DNA of 64,000 nt from Parasedimentitalea marina (GTDB taxonomy: Bacteria > Pseudomonadota > Alphaproteobacteria > Rhodobacterales > Rhodobacteraceae): the NCBI RefSeq assembly GCF_004006175.1, contig NZ_CP033219.1, positions 930,001-994,000 of the forward strand, written 5' to 3'. Positions 45,125 to 54,496 of this stretch are shown here, in pieces. How positions within the stretch are numbered: position 1 is the stretch's first letter; each line of letters opens with the position of its first letter. Made by a program: the position numbers and the translations under genes. Below the pieces are notes generated by a model. The model saw nothing but the letters and a program-made list of their open reading frames with translations. It ran no database searches and was not told where the DNA came from.

Positions 45125-47211
45125 GTGGTGTATTCTTCAAGGGTCTTTAACGCCGACTGAATTGTCTCTTGCCGGTCCTGCGCGGACGTGTTGGCAAAAA
45201 GATCCTGGAAATCCTGCTGCTGTCGGCAGTGATCGGCGATTTCCATTAAGATATTACGTTGCTCTTCGAAAAAGACCTGCAATCCCGCGATTGTGCTTGC
45301 ACGGGTATCAGCCGTCTGAACCTGTTTGAGTTGAGTCATGAAATCCTCCGTTTCGCCACAAATCAGCTTTTGAAAGCTATTTACAAAAGCCTTGTAGCCC
45401 CGGGTGCGTCGCCACCAGGAGCTCCACCAGTTGTCCTTGAAATCCAACGCAATTGTCTGCCCCAGGGCCACGGGCGACGGCACTGTTGGTACTTCGGGCA
45501 CTGAAATCTGAATGCCTTCGACGGCGGTGCCATAGCCGGAATACAGCAACCCGGCGACCTCCTGCACGGCCAGTTCATAGCGCGCCAGGGCAGTGGTTTG
45601 GACCCTGCTGGCCATAACCGAATAGGCCGATTTCAGCAGCAGCCGCAGCCCGGTGGGATCGTACTCCCAGACATGGCCTTCGCCCCAGCGTTCAAGATGT
45701 TCGATCAATGAATGGGTGGCGCGGCTGACAAATGTTGCATGGGCTCGATCGGCGCGATCGCGAAAGGCATAAAACACAGCGTCGATGTCACTCTCAATGG
45801 CCGTCATGTTAGACGAGACGATGTGCTCGAACCTGGAATTAATGTCTTGCATGTTCAGCGGAGAGCTTTGATGAGCGCCGTTGATCATGACCGCATGAGC
45901 GGCCTGTTGGCCAGTGACCATGGTGACCGCAGAATTGGCGACGCGGGCCAAGAGCGGTGCGCCCAGGTCCTTGACAATACGGTTTGAAATCGAGCGGAGC
46001 AGGGATGGCAGACCCGACAATTCCCAAGCCATATCCTGCGGTGTTTGATCGGGGTCAGTGGTGTTTAGCCCGACCTCTGCCCAGTTCAGCAGGGCATCAC
46101 CGCTGGCGCCCTGCATGGCCTCCAACTCGCCTGTCAGCACCCGTCCGGCCCAGTAGGCGCTGCCGAAAATGATCTCGGCGTCTTTGGGGCCGTGATGCGT
46201 GTCCAGCGTCTGGCGGATGCTGGCCTCGATCTCGGGGATTTGGCTGGCGGGGTCTGCCAACTCGTCGATGCGGTTCACAAAGATCACCACCTCGCGCGAT
46301 TTGAGGTTGGAGATCATCCGGATCAACCCCATATCAACTGAGGTCAGCGCCTGACTGGCGGACAGAACCACGACGCAGATGCGGCTGTCGCGGATCGCTT
46401 GAATGGTCACCTGCTCGCGCATCATGAAGGTGTCATTGACGCCGGGTGTGTCGCGCAGGCACAGCGGGATCGGTACGGATTGGCTGTTGAGGTACAGATC
46501 GGCCGAGCGGGTAATATCGGCAAACCGGCCCTGGGTGTCACCAGCGTCCATTCCTGGCTCTAGGTCGAAATCATCACCAAGGCAGATATAACGTTCGATC
46601 AGGTTTTTGTCGAAATATTCGTATTCGTGGGTTTGGCCCATCAAAAGCTCAAATTTGCGGCCCAGCCGGCTGCGGGAGCGCTCGCGCATTTGTTCGATCT
46701 GGGTCTGGATCTTCTGCAACTCGCTTTCGGCCCCAGCCCGGCCCGCCATTTCGCCAATGCGGCCGCCTTTGGTCAGCAGGCGATCCCATTCCTGTTCTGT
46801 CATGAACTGAAAACGGGCACTGGTTTCAACTCGGGCATCGCCCGGTGTCAGGTGCAGCGAGGTCACCACCGAGGTCCAGGGATTGACGTCCGACGGCAAC
46901 AGGTCGGCCCAACCGCCCATCGCGTTGACCAACGAGGTTTTGCCGGATTTGACCTGCCCCAATAGGGTGATGCAGGGCTCAAAACTGGCAAGGTCCTTCT
47001 TCAGGCGGGACAGTGTGCGCTGTGACTTGTCACCCATCTGACCCGCCAAACTGTCCAATGCCCCGTCCAGCTCGGCCATTTGACTGGCAAGCTCGGCAAG
47101 GGGTTCCATCCCGGCGCTCAAATTGGTTGGGCGCGCGGCGGCGTGAATATTGGTCATTCTGTCGATCTGTGGCTGCATGTTCATGGCGTTTCGGCCCCGC
47201 TGGGGTGGCAT
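45121..47211 (-). CDS. Dynamin-like GTPase, long
   Basis: 696 residues. P-loop GQVKSGKTS (85-92), CLRDTPGVND G3 (254-257), VNRID G4 (313-316). A helical domain fills about 330-570. A Trp-rich amphipathic stretch NWWSSWWRRTRGYKAF lies near residues 590-610, the kind of patch that can insert into a bilayer. C-terminal helices (about 610-696) could complete a stalk. This fits bacterial dynamin-like proteins that bend or fuse membranes. It starts directly after the previous stop (TAA then ATG) and is the central gene of the operon. Confidence 0.85.
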   Translation of the reverse strand: MPPQRGRNAMNMQPQIDRMTNIHAAARPTNLSAGMEPLAELASQMAELDGALDSLAGQMGDKSQRTLSRLKKDLASFEPCITLLGQVKSGKTSLVNAMGGWADLLPSDVNPWTSVVTSLHLTPGDARVETSARFQFMTEQEWDRLLTKGGRIGEMAGRAGAESELQKIQTQIEQMRERSRSRLGRKFELLMGQTHEYEYFDKNLIERYICLGDDFDLEPGMDAGDTQGRFADITRSADLYLNSQSVPIPLCLRDTPGVNDTFMMREQVTIQAIRDSRICVVVLSASQALTSVDMGLIRMISNLKSREVVIFVNRIDELADPASQIPEIEASIRQTLDTHHGPKDAEIIFGSAYWAGRVLTGELEAMQGASGDALLNWAEVGLNTTDPDQTPQDMAWELSGLPSLLRSISNRIVKDLGAPLLARVANSAVTMVTGQQAAHAVMINGAHQSSPLNMQDINSRFEHIVSSNMTAIESDIDAVFYAFRDRADRAHATFVSRATHSLIEHLERWGEGHVWEYDPTGLRLLLKSAYSVMASRVQTTALARYELAVQEVAGLLYSGYGTAVEGIQISVPEVPTVPSPVALGQTIALDFKDNWWSSWWRRTRGYKAFVNSFQKLICGETEDFMTQLKQVQTADTRASTIAGLQVFFEEQRNILMEIADHCRQQQDFQDLFANTSAQDRQETIQSALKTLEEYTT

Positions 47212-48417
47212 TTATAGAGCGAGATCATCTGCGATCTCCCGTTTTAGTTGCAGCAGTAAGGTGACCGCATCCACGGCGGCATCTTCGCCGCGTTCCAGTT
47301 GGAACAGGATCAACAGTTCTTCGCCGTCCTGCGCGGCATCCAGCGCCGCCTGCACCTGAGGCGAGGTGCTTTGCGAGGCCAACAGCGTCTTGGACAGGTC
47401 TTTGACGGTGTCCATGCAACTGGCGAGGATCTCGTCGGCATTTGCATCGTCGTCCGCCTCAGCCAGCATCTGGTTGGCGCGTCCCTGCAACAGGTCCAGC
47501 GCAGTGTGCAAAAGGTCATCCGTGGGCGTGTTTTGGGGCGCGGGGTCCGGTTTGGGTGCCGCGGCAGCGGGTTGCCACTGTTGGTGAGGTGTCTTGGGCG
47601 CGAATTGGCGCACCAGCATTTCGGCCTGATCCACATCGGAGGCGCGCCCCAGGTCCACCTGTTTCAGCACATCACGTGCCAATTGTTCGCCACCACTGGA
47701 TTGCCACAGGGCTGTGTTGACGGTTCGCCCGGCGGTTTGCGCCGTTATGGCCTGTACCGTGGCCAGTGGGTAGACACCCAGAAACTCCTCGGCGGCAAAA
47801 CTCTCCAGCCCGGCCAATAAATCGGTCAGTGTTCCGCGCATGAGTTGGCGGTCGGCCATGGTCAGAACCAGAAAACTGTGATCCTTTTTCTCATCCGGCA
47901 CTTCGGCCCAGAGCTGCTGCTCGTCCGGGCCAAAGTTTTCGCTGCACCACAGGATGACATCCGCATGGCGCGCAGCGCGTTGCAGGGTGTTGTGTCGTTG
48001 CTCAGCCGACCCGCTCAGGGAGACTTCGACAAAGCTGTGGTTAAGAAGCTGCGTATCAGGCAATTCCTGGCGGACCCGGACTGTATCCGGAACTGAGGGT
48101 GTTTTGGCGAGAGTACCAGGGTGCCGATTGGTTTTGCCGTCGCGGGTTTCAAATTCGACGCTGTCTTCAGGCCCATAGCAGACTTCGATAATGGGGGTGC
48201 CGCCGTGACGTGAAATCACCGACTGGCCCAGCATCATATTCACCACTGCTGACTTGCCACTGCCTGCCTGGCCGATCACCATGACCTGCACCGGTTTGTC
48301 CAGCCGTCGCAAAAGCTGATTGCCCCAGTCAAAGTATTCCTGTGGCAAGCCATCTTGGCTTAAGGCCTGCTCCAATTGGTCAAACAAGGGGCTTTTGGCA
48401 GGTTCTGGGTGTCTCAT
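47212..48417 (-). CDS. P-loop GTPase (first GTPase of the operon)
   Basis: 401 residues from MRHPEPAKSP; the ATG overlaps the PP2C stop by 4 nt. P-loop VIGQAGSGKSAVVN (49-56) and a likely G4 TMAD after a hydrophobic strand (HSFLVLTMADRQL). G3 is less clear. Residues 270-345 are Pro/Ala-rich and probably flexible; a helical tail follows (about 350-401). It looks like a regulatory GTPase of the same broad dynamin/YfjP-like group. The order with the two other GTPases suggests one complex. Confidence 0.78.
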   Translation of the reverse strand: MRHPEPAKSPLFDQLEQALSQDGLPQEYFDWGNQLLRRLDKPVQVMVIGQAGSGKSAVVNMMLGQSVISRHGGTPIIEVCYGPEDSVEFETRDGKTNRHPGTLAKTPSVPDTVRVRQELPDTQLLNHSFVEVSLSGSAEQRHNTLQRAARHADVILWCSENFGPDEQQLWAEVPDEKKDHSFLVLTMADRQLMRGTLTDLLAGLESFAAEEFLGVYPLATVQAITAQTAGRTVNTALWQSSGGEQLARDVLKQVDLGRASDVDQAEMLVRQFAPKTPHQQWQPAAAAPKPDPAPQNTPTDDLLHTALDLLQGRANQMLAEADDDANADEILASCMDTVKDLSKTLLASQSTSPQVQAALDAAQDGEELLILFQLERGEDAAVDAVTLLLQLKREIADDLAL

Positions 48418-49355
48418 GCAGTGTCTCCGTTCACGATGTGAAAAGAGGTGATCCCTTTGGACCTGGAGGCCGAGGCCATGATGGTAATGGTATTGGACTT
48501 CGGCTTTGAAACAGGCGGTGGGCTGAGCGGCTTGATAGACTTGGCCTGCTGCGCGGCAGGTTTCATCCGATCTGAAACCTTGATTACACAAAACGAGACA
48601 TTGTCCTGCTCAGGGTCGTTCAGTTTGTCTATGCAGCCCATCAGCGAGGCGCCGATTTCGGTGCTGGAGTGGTCTTTCTTGGCGGTCAGGACGGCAGTAA
48701 TCACCGTGTCCTCAAGATATTGCAAACCGTCGCTGGCGGCGATCACGATATCGCTGTCTCGCAGGTGCAGCGGTTTACTGCGGCAATCGATGCGGGCAAT
48801 CTCGTGTCCGGACAGAACCGAGGTCAGGCAGGCCCGGTCAGGATGGTTCTGGGCCTCGTCCCGCGACAGCACCCCCTGGGCAACGCGGGCATCCAGCTGC
48901 ACCGCAAGCGAGTGTTCATCGTTCAGACGCCGCAAGCGCCCATCCCGAAACAGATACAGCGGCGAGTCACCGATAGAGATCCAGTACAGACGATCCTCAA
49001 ACAGGACTGGCGCCAATAGCGTGGCGCCCATACCACCGGCGCTGGCGTTCTGGCTGGCGTAGTGGGCGACGCATTCATTGGCCGCAAAAGCTGCCGCTGA
49101 CAGGGCCTGGGTGATCTGACCTTCCAGGTCTTCTGGCGCGTCGGCGCGGAATTTCAACTCGCTGAACACCTCGGTGACCACGATCTTGCTGGCAACGTCA
49201 CCGGCGGCATGACCGCCCATGCCATCGGCAAGAACCGCAAACCCCAATCCGGTCCCGGCCAGGAAATCCGACGCCACGGCATCTTCCTGCCGCTCGCGGC
49301 GGCCCCGACTGATTGCGGTCGAGGCATCATAGGCGAACTGAACCTCAGCTCGCAT
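48414..49355 (-). CDS. PP2C-type Ser/Thr protein phosphatase
   Basis: 313 residues from MRAEVQFAYD; it overlaps the FHA gene end by 11 nt. PP2C motifs: RGRRERQEDAV (metal Glu/Asp), VLADGMGGHAAGDVAS, WISIGDSPLYLF, IAASDGLQYL and EQDNVSFCV. It would remove phosphate from Ser/Thr sites written by the neighbouring kinase. A C-terminal tail (about 260-313) is Ser/Pro/Lys-rich. No membrane helix. Confidence 0.93.
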   Translation of the reverse strand: MRAEVQFAYDASTAISRGRRERQEDAVASDFLAGTGLGFAVLADGMGGHAAGDVASKIVVTEVFSELKFRADAPEDLEGQITQALSAAAFAANECVAHYASQNASAGGMGATLLAPVLFEDRLYWISIGDSPLYLFRDGRLRRLNDEHSLAVQLDARVAQGVLSRDEAQNHPDRACLTSVLSGHEIARIDCRSKPLHLRDSDIVIAASDGLQYLEDTVITAVLTAKKDHSSTEIGASLMGCIDKLNDPEQDNVSFCVIKVSDRMKPAAQQAKSIKPLSPPPVSKPKSNTITIMASASRSKGITSFHIVNGDTA

Positions 49356-50619
49356 GCCCGGCTTCGCTCTGTGGTGTCTGGTTCCAGCCAAACTCGGGTC
49401 CGCACAGGGGCACAAACCGCAGCGTTGTTTCCCCAATCCGGATCAGATCCCCAATGGCCAACTCTTCGGTGCTTAGCACAGGGCGGTCGTTGCGGCGGAC
49501 CAAATTGGCCTTGCCGCCGTGGCCGATGAAAAAGTTGTTTTGTTCGGGGTCAAAGGCGATGGCGGCATGGTTGCTGCGCGAGATGCTGTTGTCGCCGAAA
49601 TCCAACCGTACGGTCTGATCCTCGCCGCGACCGATGATCGTGACGCCGTTGAACAGGGTAAAGGTCGCGCCACGTCCGGGGCCGCTGACAACCGCCAGCC
49701 AGCCGACCGGGAACTGTGTATAGGCCGTATCGGGCGCGTCCCCCTTGCGGGCAAAGGGATCTGCGCCTGCGGCCTGACCAGGGTTAAAGCCCAGCAGACG
49801 GGTTTTAACACGGCCGGCCTTGCTGGACCCACGGCCCATTGCAGGCGAGGGAACGTCGAGTGGGCGGGCCGGATCAGGCCGGGCAGCTTCGACCTGCGGG
49901 GACTGTTCACGAAGGGAGGGCTGAGCGGCTCTTTCTGGCGCAGCCATTTGTTGTGCAGGCTCTGCCGGTTCAGGCATTGCCGGTTCGGGCTCTACCGGAT
50001 CTGGCACCTGTGGTGCAGCCGCCGCAGGTTCCGCCTTTTGGCGTATCGGAGCCGGATGTTGTGACGGCGGCGCAGACTGTCGGACTTCTTTGGGCGGCAG
50101 GTCCACTGGGTCAGCCTGCTTCTCGGGCTCGTCCAGGTCAAGGGTGCGCAACCGGGTTTGTGTTCTGGTGAATCGCTTGAACGGTCTGTCCTGCGGGGCC
50201 GGATCCTCGGTTGGAACCGAAGCTGCCAGTCGTTGAAAATCAATGTCCGGTAGGTCACTTTCGGGCGCGTCGATGAAGCTGGTGTCGAGCGACGCGGGAG
50301 TTGCTGTATCAAAAGCGTCCAGGTTCAAACCGCCGAATTCGGAGGTGCCATCGTGGTTGTCAACGTTCAAGTCGCTCAGGCGTGGCGTTGATTCTGGCTC
50401 ATGGCTTTCGGGTGGGGCAGCAACAGGCGGCTCGGACACCTGAAAACTGGAATCTAAATGAAACGGATCTGCCGTCGGGCCAGTGTCCGACAGAATCGCG
50501 GCCATGACGTCTTGATCTGATCGTTCCTCGGTGATCTGCCCAGCCCGTGGCGGAACCTGTCCCTCGAGTGGAGAAGCCTGCTCACGTTTGTCGGCGATGA
50601 TATCTCTGATGAACTTCAT
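49345..50619 (-). CDS. FHA-domain protein with long disordered N-terminus
   Basis: 424 residues. Residues 1-300 are Pro/Ala/Glu-rich and low in order, with many Ser/Thr sites that the kinase might phosphorylate. The FHA domain is at about 315-400: GRGATFTLFNGVTIIGRGED, then NSISRSNHAAI and later IGDLIRIGETTLRFV. GR and the SR-H region that bind phospho-Thr are present, though the His spacing is slightly unusual. Likely scaffold linking kinase, phosphatase and GTPases. 29 nt after the kinase stop. Confidence 0.88.
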   Translation of the reverse strand: MKFIRDIIADKREQASPLEGQVPPRAGQITEERSDQDVMAAILSDTGPTADPFHLDSSFQVSEPPVAAPPESHEPESTPRLSDLNVDNHDGTSEFGGLNLDAFDTATPASLDTSFIDAPESDLPDIDFQRLAASVPTEDPAPQDRPFKRFTRTQTRLRTLDLDEPEKQADPVDLPPKEVRQSAPPSQHPAPIRQKAEPAAAAPQVPDPVEPEPAMPEPAEPAQQMAAPERAAQPSLREQSPQVEAARPDPARPLDVPSPAMGRGSSKAGRVKTRLLGFNPGQAAGADPFARKGDAPDTAYTQFPVGWLAVVSGPGRGATFTLFNGVTIIGRGEDQTVRLDFGDNSISRSNHAAIAFDPEQNNFFIGHGGKANLVRRNDRPVLSTEELAIGDLIRIGETTLRFVPLCGPEFGWNQTPQSEAGHAS

Positions 50620-50648
50620 GGGTGTTCCTTTTCGCTCTTAGCGGCGGG

Positions 50649-51995
50649 CTAGTCGTTGTTTGGGGAATTTGCGCCGCCAAATAATCGGCGCAGAGGGAAG
50701 GGGACATATTTGGCAAAGCCTTGCGGACGGGGCTGGGTCTGTTGCGCAGCAGAATTGTCGGGCTGGGCGCTGGGCGCTGGCACGGGCCGCTTGCGACTGG
50801 ACGCGGTGTCTTGCTCTTTCAGCGAGGTGTCGACGTCGCCAATGGGGTCACCGAAAATATCCACCAGTTGGCGCTGTCGAGGCGGCTGGTCAAATTGTGT
50901 CTGGGGGGCTGCAGTCTGTCGTTGTTTTGATGTTTTCGGACCTGCAGGAACCAAGCCGCTGTTGGTGTTTTCAACCAGCGAAGCAAGCATGTTTTCTAGT
51001 TCAGCATTGACTTGCAGCGGCTCAACGTCGGGGCTGAAGATGGCCCGCGTCGGTACAGGGGCAGGGGCATCGACCTGTAATTCATCCAACCATTCCTGAG
51101 CAGACTGGTAGCGAACCCCAGGCAGAACGGACAAGGCCTTATCAATGGAGGCCAGAAAGTCCCGATTGAAACCGGGGTATCCATCAGTCAGCTCCAGGCA
51201 GGGATCAGGGTCACCAGCCGTGAGGGCGTCCAGGCGGTGCTGGCTTATGGGTGGCGGTGCACCGGTCACCAGATAAGACAGGGTTGCCCCCAAAGAGTAG
51301 AGATCGCTTGATGGTCTGTGCGGCATGTCTGGCTGATACAGCTCATGGGCGGAATAGCCGTCCTTGACTGATATCATCGGATCGATAACGGCATCGCGAT
51401 CTGTTTGCCCGCTTGTTTGCCTGCCGGTAGCGGCGCCGAAATCGATCAGCGTCACAGTGCCATCATCGCAGAGCAGGAAATTGTCCGGGGAAATGTCGCG
51501 ATGCAAAATGCCAAGGTCATGAATAAAGGCTAGGGTGCCCAGTGCCTGCTTCAGGACGTCTTGCATCAGGGTGTCGGTGACGCGCTTGGGCTGGTCTTCA
51601 CGCAGGGTGACCAGATCGACCCCGTCGACGAACTCCATCGCGATATAGGCAGTATTGTTTTCGCGAAACACCTGATGAATGCCGACTATGCCGGGATGAA
51701 CTGATCGCGCCAGCCATTGAGCCTCGCGCAGGAAATGGCGCAACACGGTTTTGTATTGCCTCGCATAGGCCGGTTCAATCGGCTCTACCAATCCTTGTGT
51801 GCGATAGCAGATACCGGCAGCAAAACACTCTTTGATGACAACCCGACGGTCCAGACTGTCGCGCGCCAGATAGGTGATGCCAAAGCCGCCACTGCTCAGG
51901 GCGCGTTCGATTTGGTACTGACCGTGCAGCAGCTTGAACCCACATTGCAGTTCATCCGCCTGATGCTGATTTTCTGCAATCTCGTTGTGAAGCAC
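50649..51995 (-). CDS. Ser/Thr protein kinase
   Basis: 448 residues with a GTG start and AAGGGG 9 nt upstream. Kinase domain about 27-300: ALSSGGFGITYLA Gly-loop, VVIKECF (K55), E91, HRDISPDN catalytic loop (D167, N172), LIDFGAAT (D185), and YSAHELYQP with DLYSLGATLSYLVTG. All catalytic residues are present. Residues 330-448 are Pro/Gln-rich and ordered poorly; no membrane helix. First gene of the operon; the phospho-writer for the FHA protein, and perhaps the GTPases. Confidence 0.93.
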   Translation of the reverse strand: MLHNEIAENQHQADELQCGFKLLHGQYQIERALSSGGFGITYLARDSLDRRVVIKECFAAGICYRTQGLVEPIEPAYARQYKTVLRHFLREAQWLARSVHPGIVGIHQVFRENNTAYIAMEFVDGVDLVTLREDQPKRVTDTLMQDVLKQALGTLAFIHDLGILHRDISPDNFLLCDDGTVTLIDFGAATGRQTSGQTDRDAVIDPMISVKDGYSAHELYQPDMPHRPSSDLYSLGATLSYLVTGAPPPISQHRLDALTAGDPDPCLELTDGYPGFNRDFLASIDKALSVLPGVRYQSAQEWLDELQVDAPAPVPTRAIFSPDVEPLQVNAELENMLASLVENTNSGLVPAGPKTSKQRQTAAPQTQFDQPPRQRQLVDIFGDPIGDVDTSLKEQDTASSRKRPVPAPSAQPDNSAAQQTQPRPQGFAKYVPFPLRRLFGGANSPNND

Positions 51996-52292
51996 GATAA
52001 TGAACCCCTTGTGGCAGCAAGAATAAGTACCGCCAAGGTGATGCTGGATTGCGTCCGGATCGTGTCACTGGATTGGCAAATTAGGCAATGACGCCTTTAT
52101 TTCGCCGCAATCAGCCGGAAAAGCTTGAAAACAAGACCTTTCTGAGGGGCTAATGAAATAGGTAAAAATTGTTTTAGATCAGAGCTCTAATTGGATTGCA
52201 TTTCGCCTGGCCAATCGCCGGCAGATAGATACGCTAGTTGCAGGTGACCCCGGCGCAGATGCCGAGGCCATCGGAGGTCAGTTGCGCGTGTC
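51996..52292. promoter_or_regulatory. Region upstream of the kinase-GTPase operon
   Basis: About 300 nt without a gene between the transglutaminase-like stop and the kinase start. It must hold the operon promoter; no strong palindrome or consensus box is evident. An AT-rich patch lies around 52130-52200. Confidence 0.45.
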
Positions 52293-53054
52293 CTAGCTCA
52301 GTGCATCTTGGGGCAATGCATAGTTGTGGCCAGCTCTGATACGCTTGACGCGGAAGTTCATCCAATGCCTGAGTGCGATCCGGAACATGAAACCGCGCAG
52401 CCCAGTTAGCTCTTGTGGGTGTTTTGAAAAAAACAAATCGGGGCTGTCAAATACCCCAAAATCCTGATTGATGCCGGTTTGTTGGATATAAGTGTCGGCA
52501 CCAGTCCAGGTTACCTCGGGTTCTTGCAGACGATTTGTGCCCGCACCAAAGGCGCAAAGGCTGTTGCGGTCGGGGAATTGCTTTTGCAAAGCGGACAGGA
52601 CACCGTCGTCCAGAATGAAGCCCTCTAGCTTGACCCAATGCCCGTCAAACCAAACCTCCACCCAGCTGTGGACAATATTGTTTGGCACGATTGGATAGAC
52701 CAGTTCAGGGACCACGCCACGTTGTAAGGCCTTTTTGATGGTAAAACCGTGCATCCGGCAAGACAGTCCCAGTGCCCTAAGCAGCGCCATCATCAACACA
52801 CTTTTGGTGTTGCACTGGCCATAGCCGTCATCCAGCACCTTAGAGGCTTTGCTCTGGTCTGACGTGTTATAGCCAAACTGAATCTCGTTGCGGACAAAAT
52901 CGTGCAGGGCGCCGATCTGATCAAAGGCAGACAAGTCGCGCCAGCCGCGCGTCTTGATCAGCTGTTGAATGCTGGGGGTCCTATAGTCGAGCAACGGAGT
53001 TGTTGCAGTTAGTTCCGTAGCGGTTTGCGCCGGTGATATGGATGATAGTTGCAT
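52293..53054 (-). CDS. Transglutaminase-like cysteine protein
   Basis: 253 residues from MQLSSISPAQ; a start 13 codons earlier is possible. The transglutaminase core is at about 60-155: DGYGQCNTKSVLMMALL (Cys), NIVHSWVEVWFDGHWVKLEG (His), FILDDGV (Asp), giving the Cys-His-Asp triad in order. Family members are proteases, transamidases or amidases. No signal peptide. It lies upstream of the kinase operon on the same strand, 297 nt away, probably independent. Confidence 0.8.
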   Translation of the reverse strand: MQLSSISPAQTATELTATTPLLDYRTPSIQQLIKTRGWRDLSAFDQIGALHDFVRNEIQFGYNTSDQSKASKVLDDGYGQCNTKSVLMMALLRALGLSCRMHGFTIKKALQRGVVPELVYPIVPNNIVHSWVEVWFDGHWVKLEGFILDDGVLSALQKQFPDRNSLCAFGAGTNRLQEPEVTWTGADTYIQQTGINQDFGVFDSPDLFFSKHPQELTGLRGFMFRIALRHWMNFRVKRIRAGHNYALPQDALS

Positions 53055-53094
53055 GCTGCGACTCACTTGAATTTCGATATCGCAGGTATGCAAC

Positions 53095-53173
53095 CTCTAG
53101 TGACTAGAGCTTCAAGTGATTTTTTCACCGGGGTGACAAGGCCGTCAGAACTTGCTGTTGCGGCGGCCTTGTC
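53095..53173. terminator. Inverted repeats between dctM and the transglutaminase-like gene
   Basis: CTCTAG-TGA-CTAGAG at 53095-53109 is a perfect 6-bp repeat close to the transglutaminase start. GACAAGGCCG / CGGCCTTGTC (53135-53144 with 53164-53173) is a perfect 10-bp stem with a 19-nt loop just past dctM. Neither is followed by T on the minus strand; the second may mark the dctM transcript end. Confidence 0.45.
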
Positions 53174-53182
53174 GTGTTGGGT

Positions 53183-54496
53183 TTATCCAGTTGGACGGCT
53201 GCGGATGTTTTCTGGCAACCAGGTGGCGAGATCCGGAAACGCGACCAAGATCACCACCATCAGCAGCATCAGCCCCACCATGGGAATGGCGGTTTTTGAG
53301 ATGTAGGAGATCTCGTGTTTTGTCATGCCCTGCAGAACAAACAGGTTAAAGCCGATGGGCGGCGTCACCTGTGCCATCTCGACCACCACCACGATGAAAA
53401 TACCAAACCAGATCGGGTCGATCCCAGCCTGCCGGATCATAGGCTCGATGATGGCCATGGTCAGCACGACCGATGAAATCCCATCCAGGAACATGCCAAG
53501 GAAGACATAAAAGATCGTCAGCGCCACGATCAGTGCCAGTGGTGACAGGTTCAGCGTGTCGATCCAATCGGCCAATGCGCGGGGCAATCCGGTGAACCCC
53601 ATCGACAGCGACAAAAAGAACGCCCCCATGAGAATCAGCGAGATCATCGCCGAGGTGCGGGTGGCCCCCATCAGGGATTGGGTGAAGGTGCTCCAGCTGA
53701 GCGAGCCTTGGAAGAACGCCAGCGTTAGGGAGCCGAGCACACCCACGGCTGCGGCCTCGGTTGCGGTGGCAAAGCCCATGTACATCGAGCCGATCACCAC
53801 CGTGACCAACATCAACACCGGCACCAGAAAGCGGCTCTCGGCCAACATGGTGCCAAAGCTCATCGGTGGTTCCGGATCAGGACGCGGGCCTTTGGTGAAA
53901 AAGTGCCAGCCCATGATATACAGGGTGAACAGGCTGGCCAGCACCAGACCGGGGAAAATGCCGGCCATGAACAGCTTGGTGATGCTTTCATTGATGGTGA
54001 CACCATAGACGATCAGCGTCAGCGAGGGTGGGATCATCAGGCCCAGCGTGGCCGCACCTGCCAGGGTGCCGATGATCATGTGCTCGGGGTAGCCGCGTTT
54101 GCGCAACTCGGGGATCGACATTTTGCCAACCGTGGTCAGGGTCGCCGCAGAGGAGCCAGACACCGCCGCAAAGATAGTACAGCCGGCAATGTTGGTGTGC
54201 AGCAAGCCGCCGGGCAGCCACCGCATCCACGGCGCCAGCCCGCGGAACATGTCTTGCGATAATCGGGTTCGATATAATATCTCTCCCATCCAGATGAACA
54301 GCGGTAGGGCCGTCAAGGTCCAGCTGGACGAGCCGGTCCAGATGGTGGTGATCATCGCGTCACCTGCAGGGCGGGTGGTGAACAGCTCCATCCCGACCCA
54401 GGCTACGCCCATCAGCGCCAGCCCGATCCAGACCGAGCCACCCAGCAGGGCGAACAGCACAAAGAGAAAGATGAGGGTTGTATAAAGCTCGTTCAT
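53183..54496 (-). CDS. dctM: TRAP transporter large permease
   Basis: 437 residues from MNELYTTLIF; the ATG overlaps the dctQ stop by 4 nt. About 12 helices. Family motifs: LFIWMGEILYRT, SGSSAATLTTVGKMSIPELRKRGYP, AATLGLMIPPSLTLIVYGV and VEMAQVTPPIGFNLFVLQG. Ion-driven uptake of a carboxylate-like solute with DctQ and DctP. Substrate unknown; the nearby DadA-like oxidase suggests an amino or imino acid. Confidence 0.94.
   Translation of the reverse strand: MNELYTTLIFLFVLFALLGGSVWIGLALMGVAWVGMELFTTRPAGDAMITTIWTGSSSWTLTALPLFIWMGEILYRTRLSQDMFRGLAPWMRWLPGGLLHTNIAGCTIFAAVSGSSAATLTTVGKMSIPELRKRGYPEHMIIGTLAGAATLGLMIPPSLTLIVYGVTINESITKLFMAGIFPGLVLASLFTLYIMGWHFFTKGPRPDPEPPMSFGTMLAESRFLVPVLMLVTVVIGSMYMGFATATEAAAVGVLGSLTLAFFQGSLSWSTFTQSLMGATRTSAMISLILMGAFFLSLSMGFTGLPRALADWIDTLNLSPLALIVALTIFYVFLGMFLDGISSVVLTMAIIEPMIRQAGIDPIWFGIFIVVVVEMAQVTPPIGFNLFVLQGMTKHEISYISKTAIPMVGLMLLMVVILVAFPDLATWLPENIRSRPTG

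Noticed and set aside
42933..51995. Reading the kinase/FHA/PP2C set as a type VI secretion regulatory module
   Set aside because: No TssA-M, VgrG or Hcp-like gene is in the window; the partners are GTPases instead.
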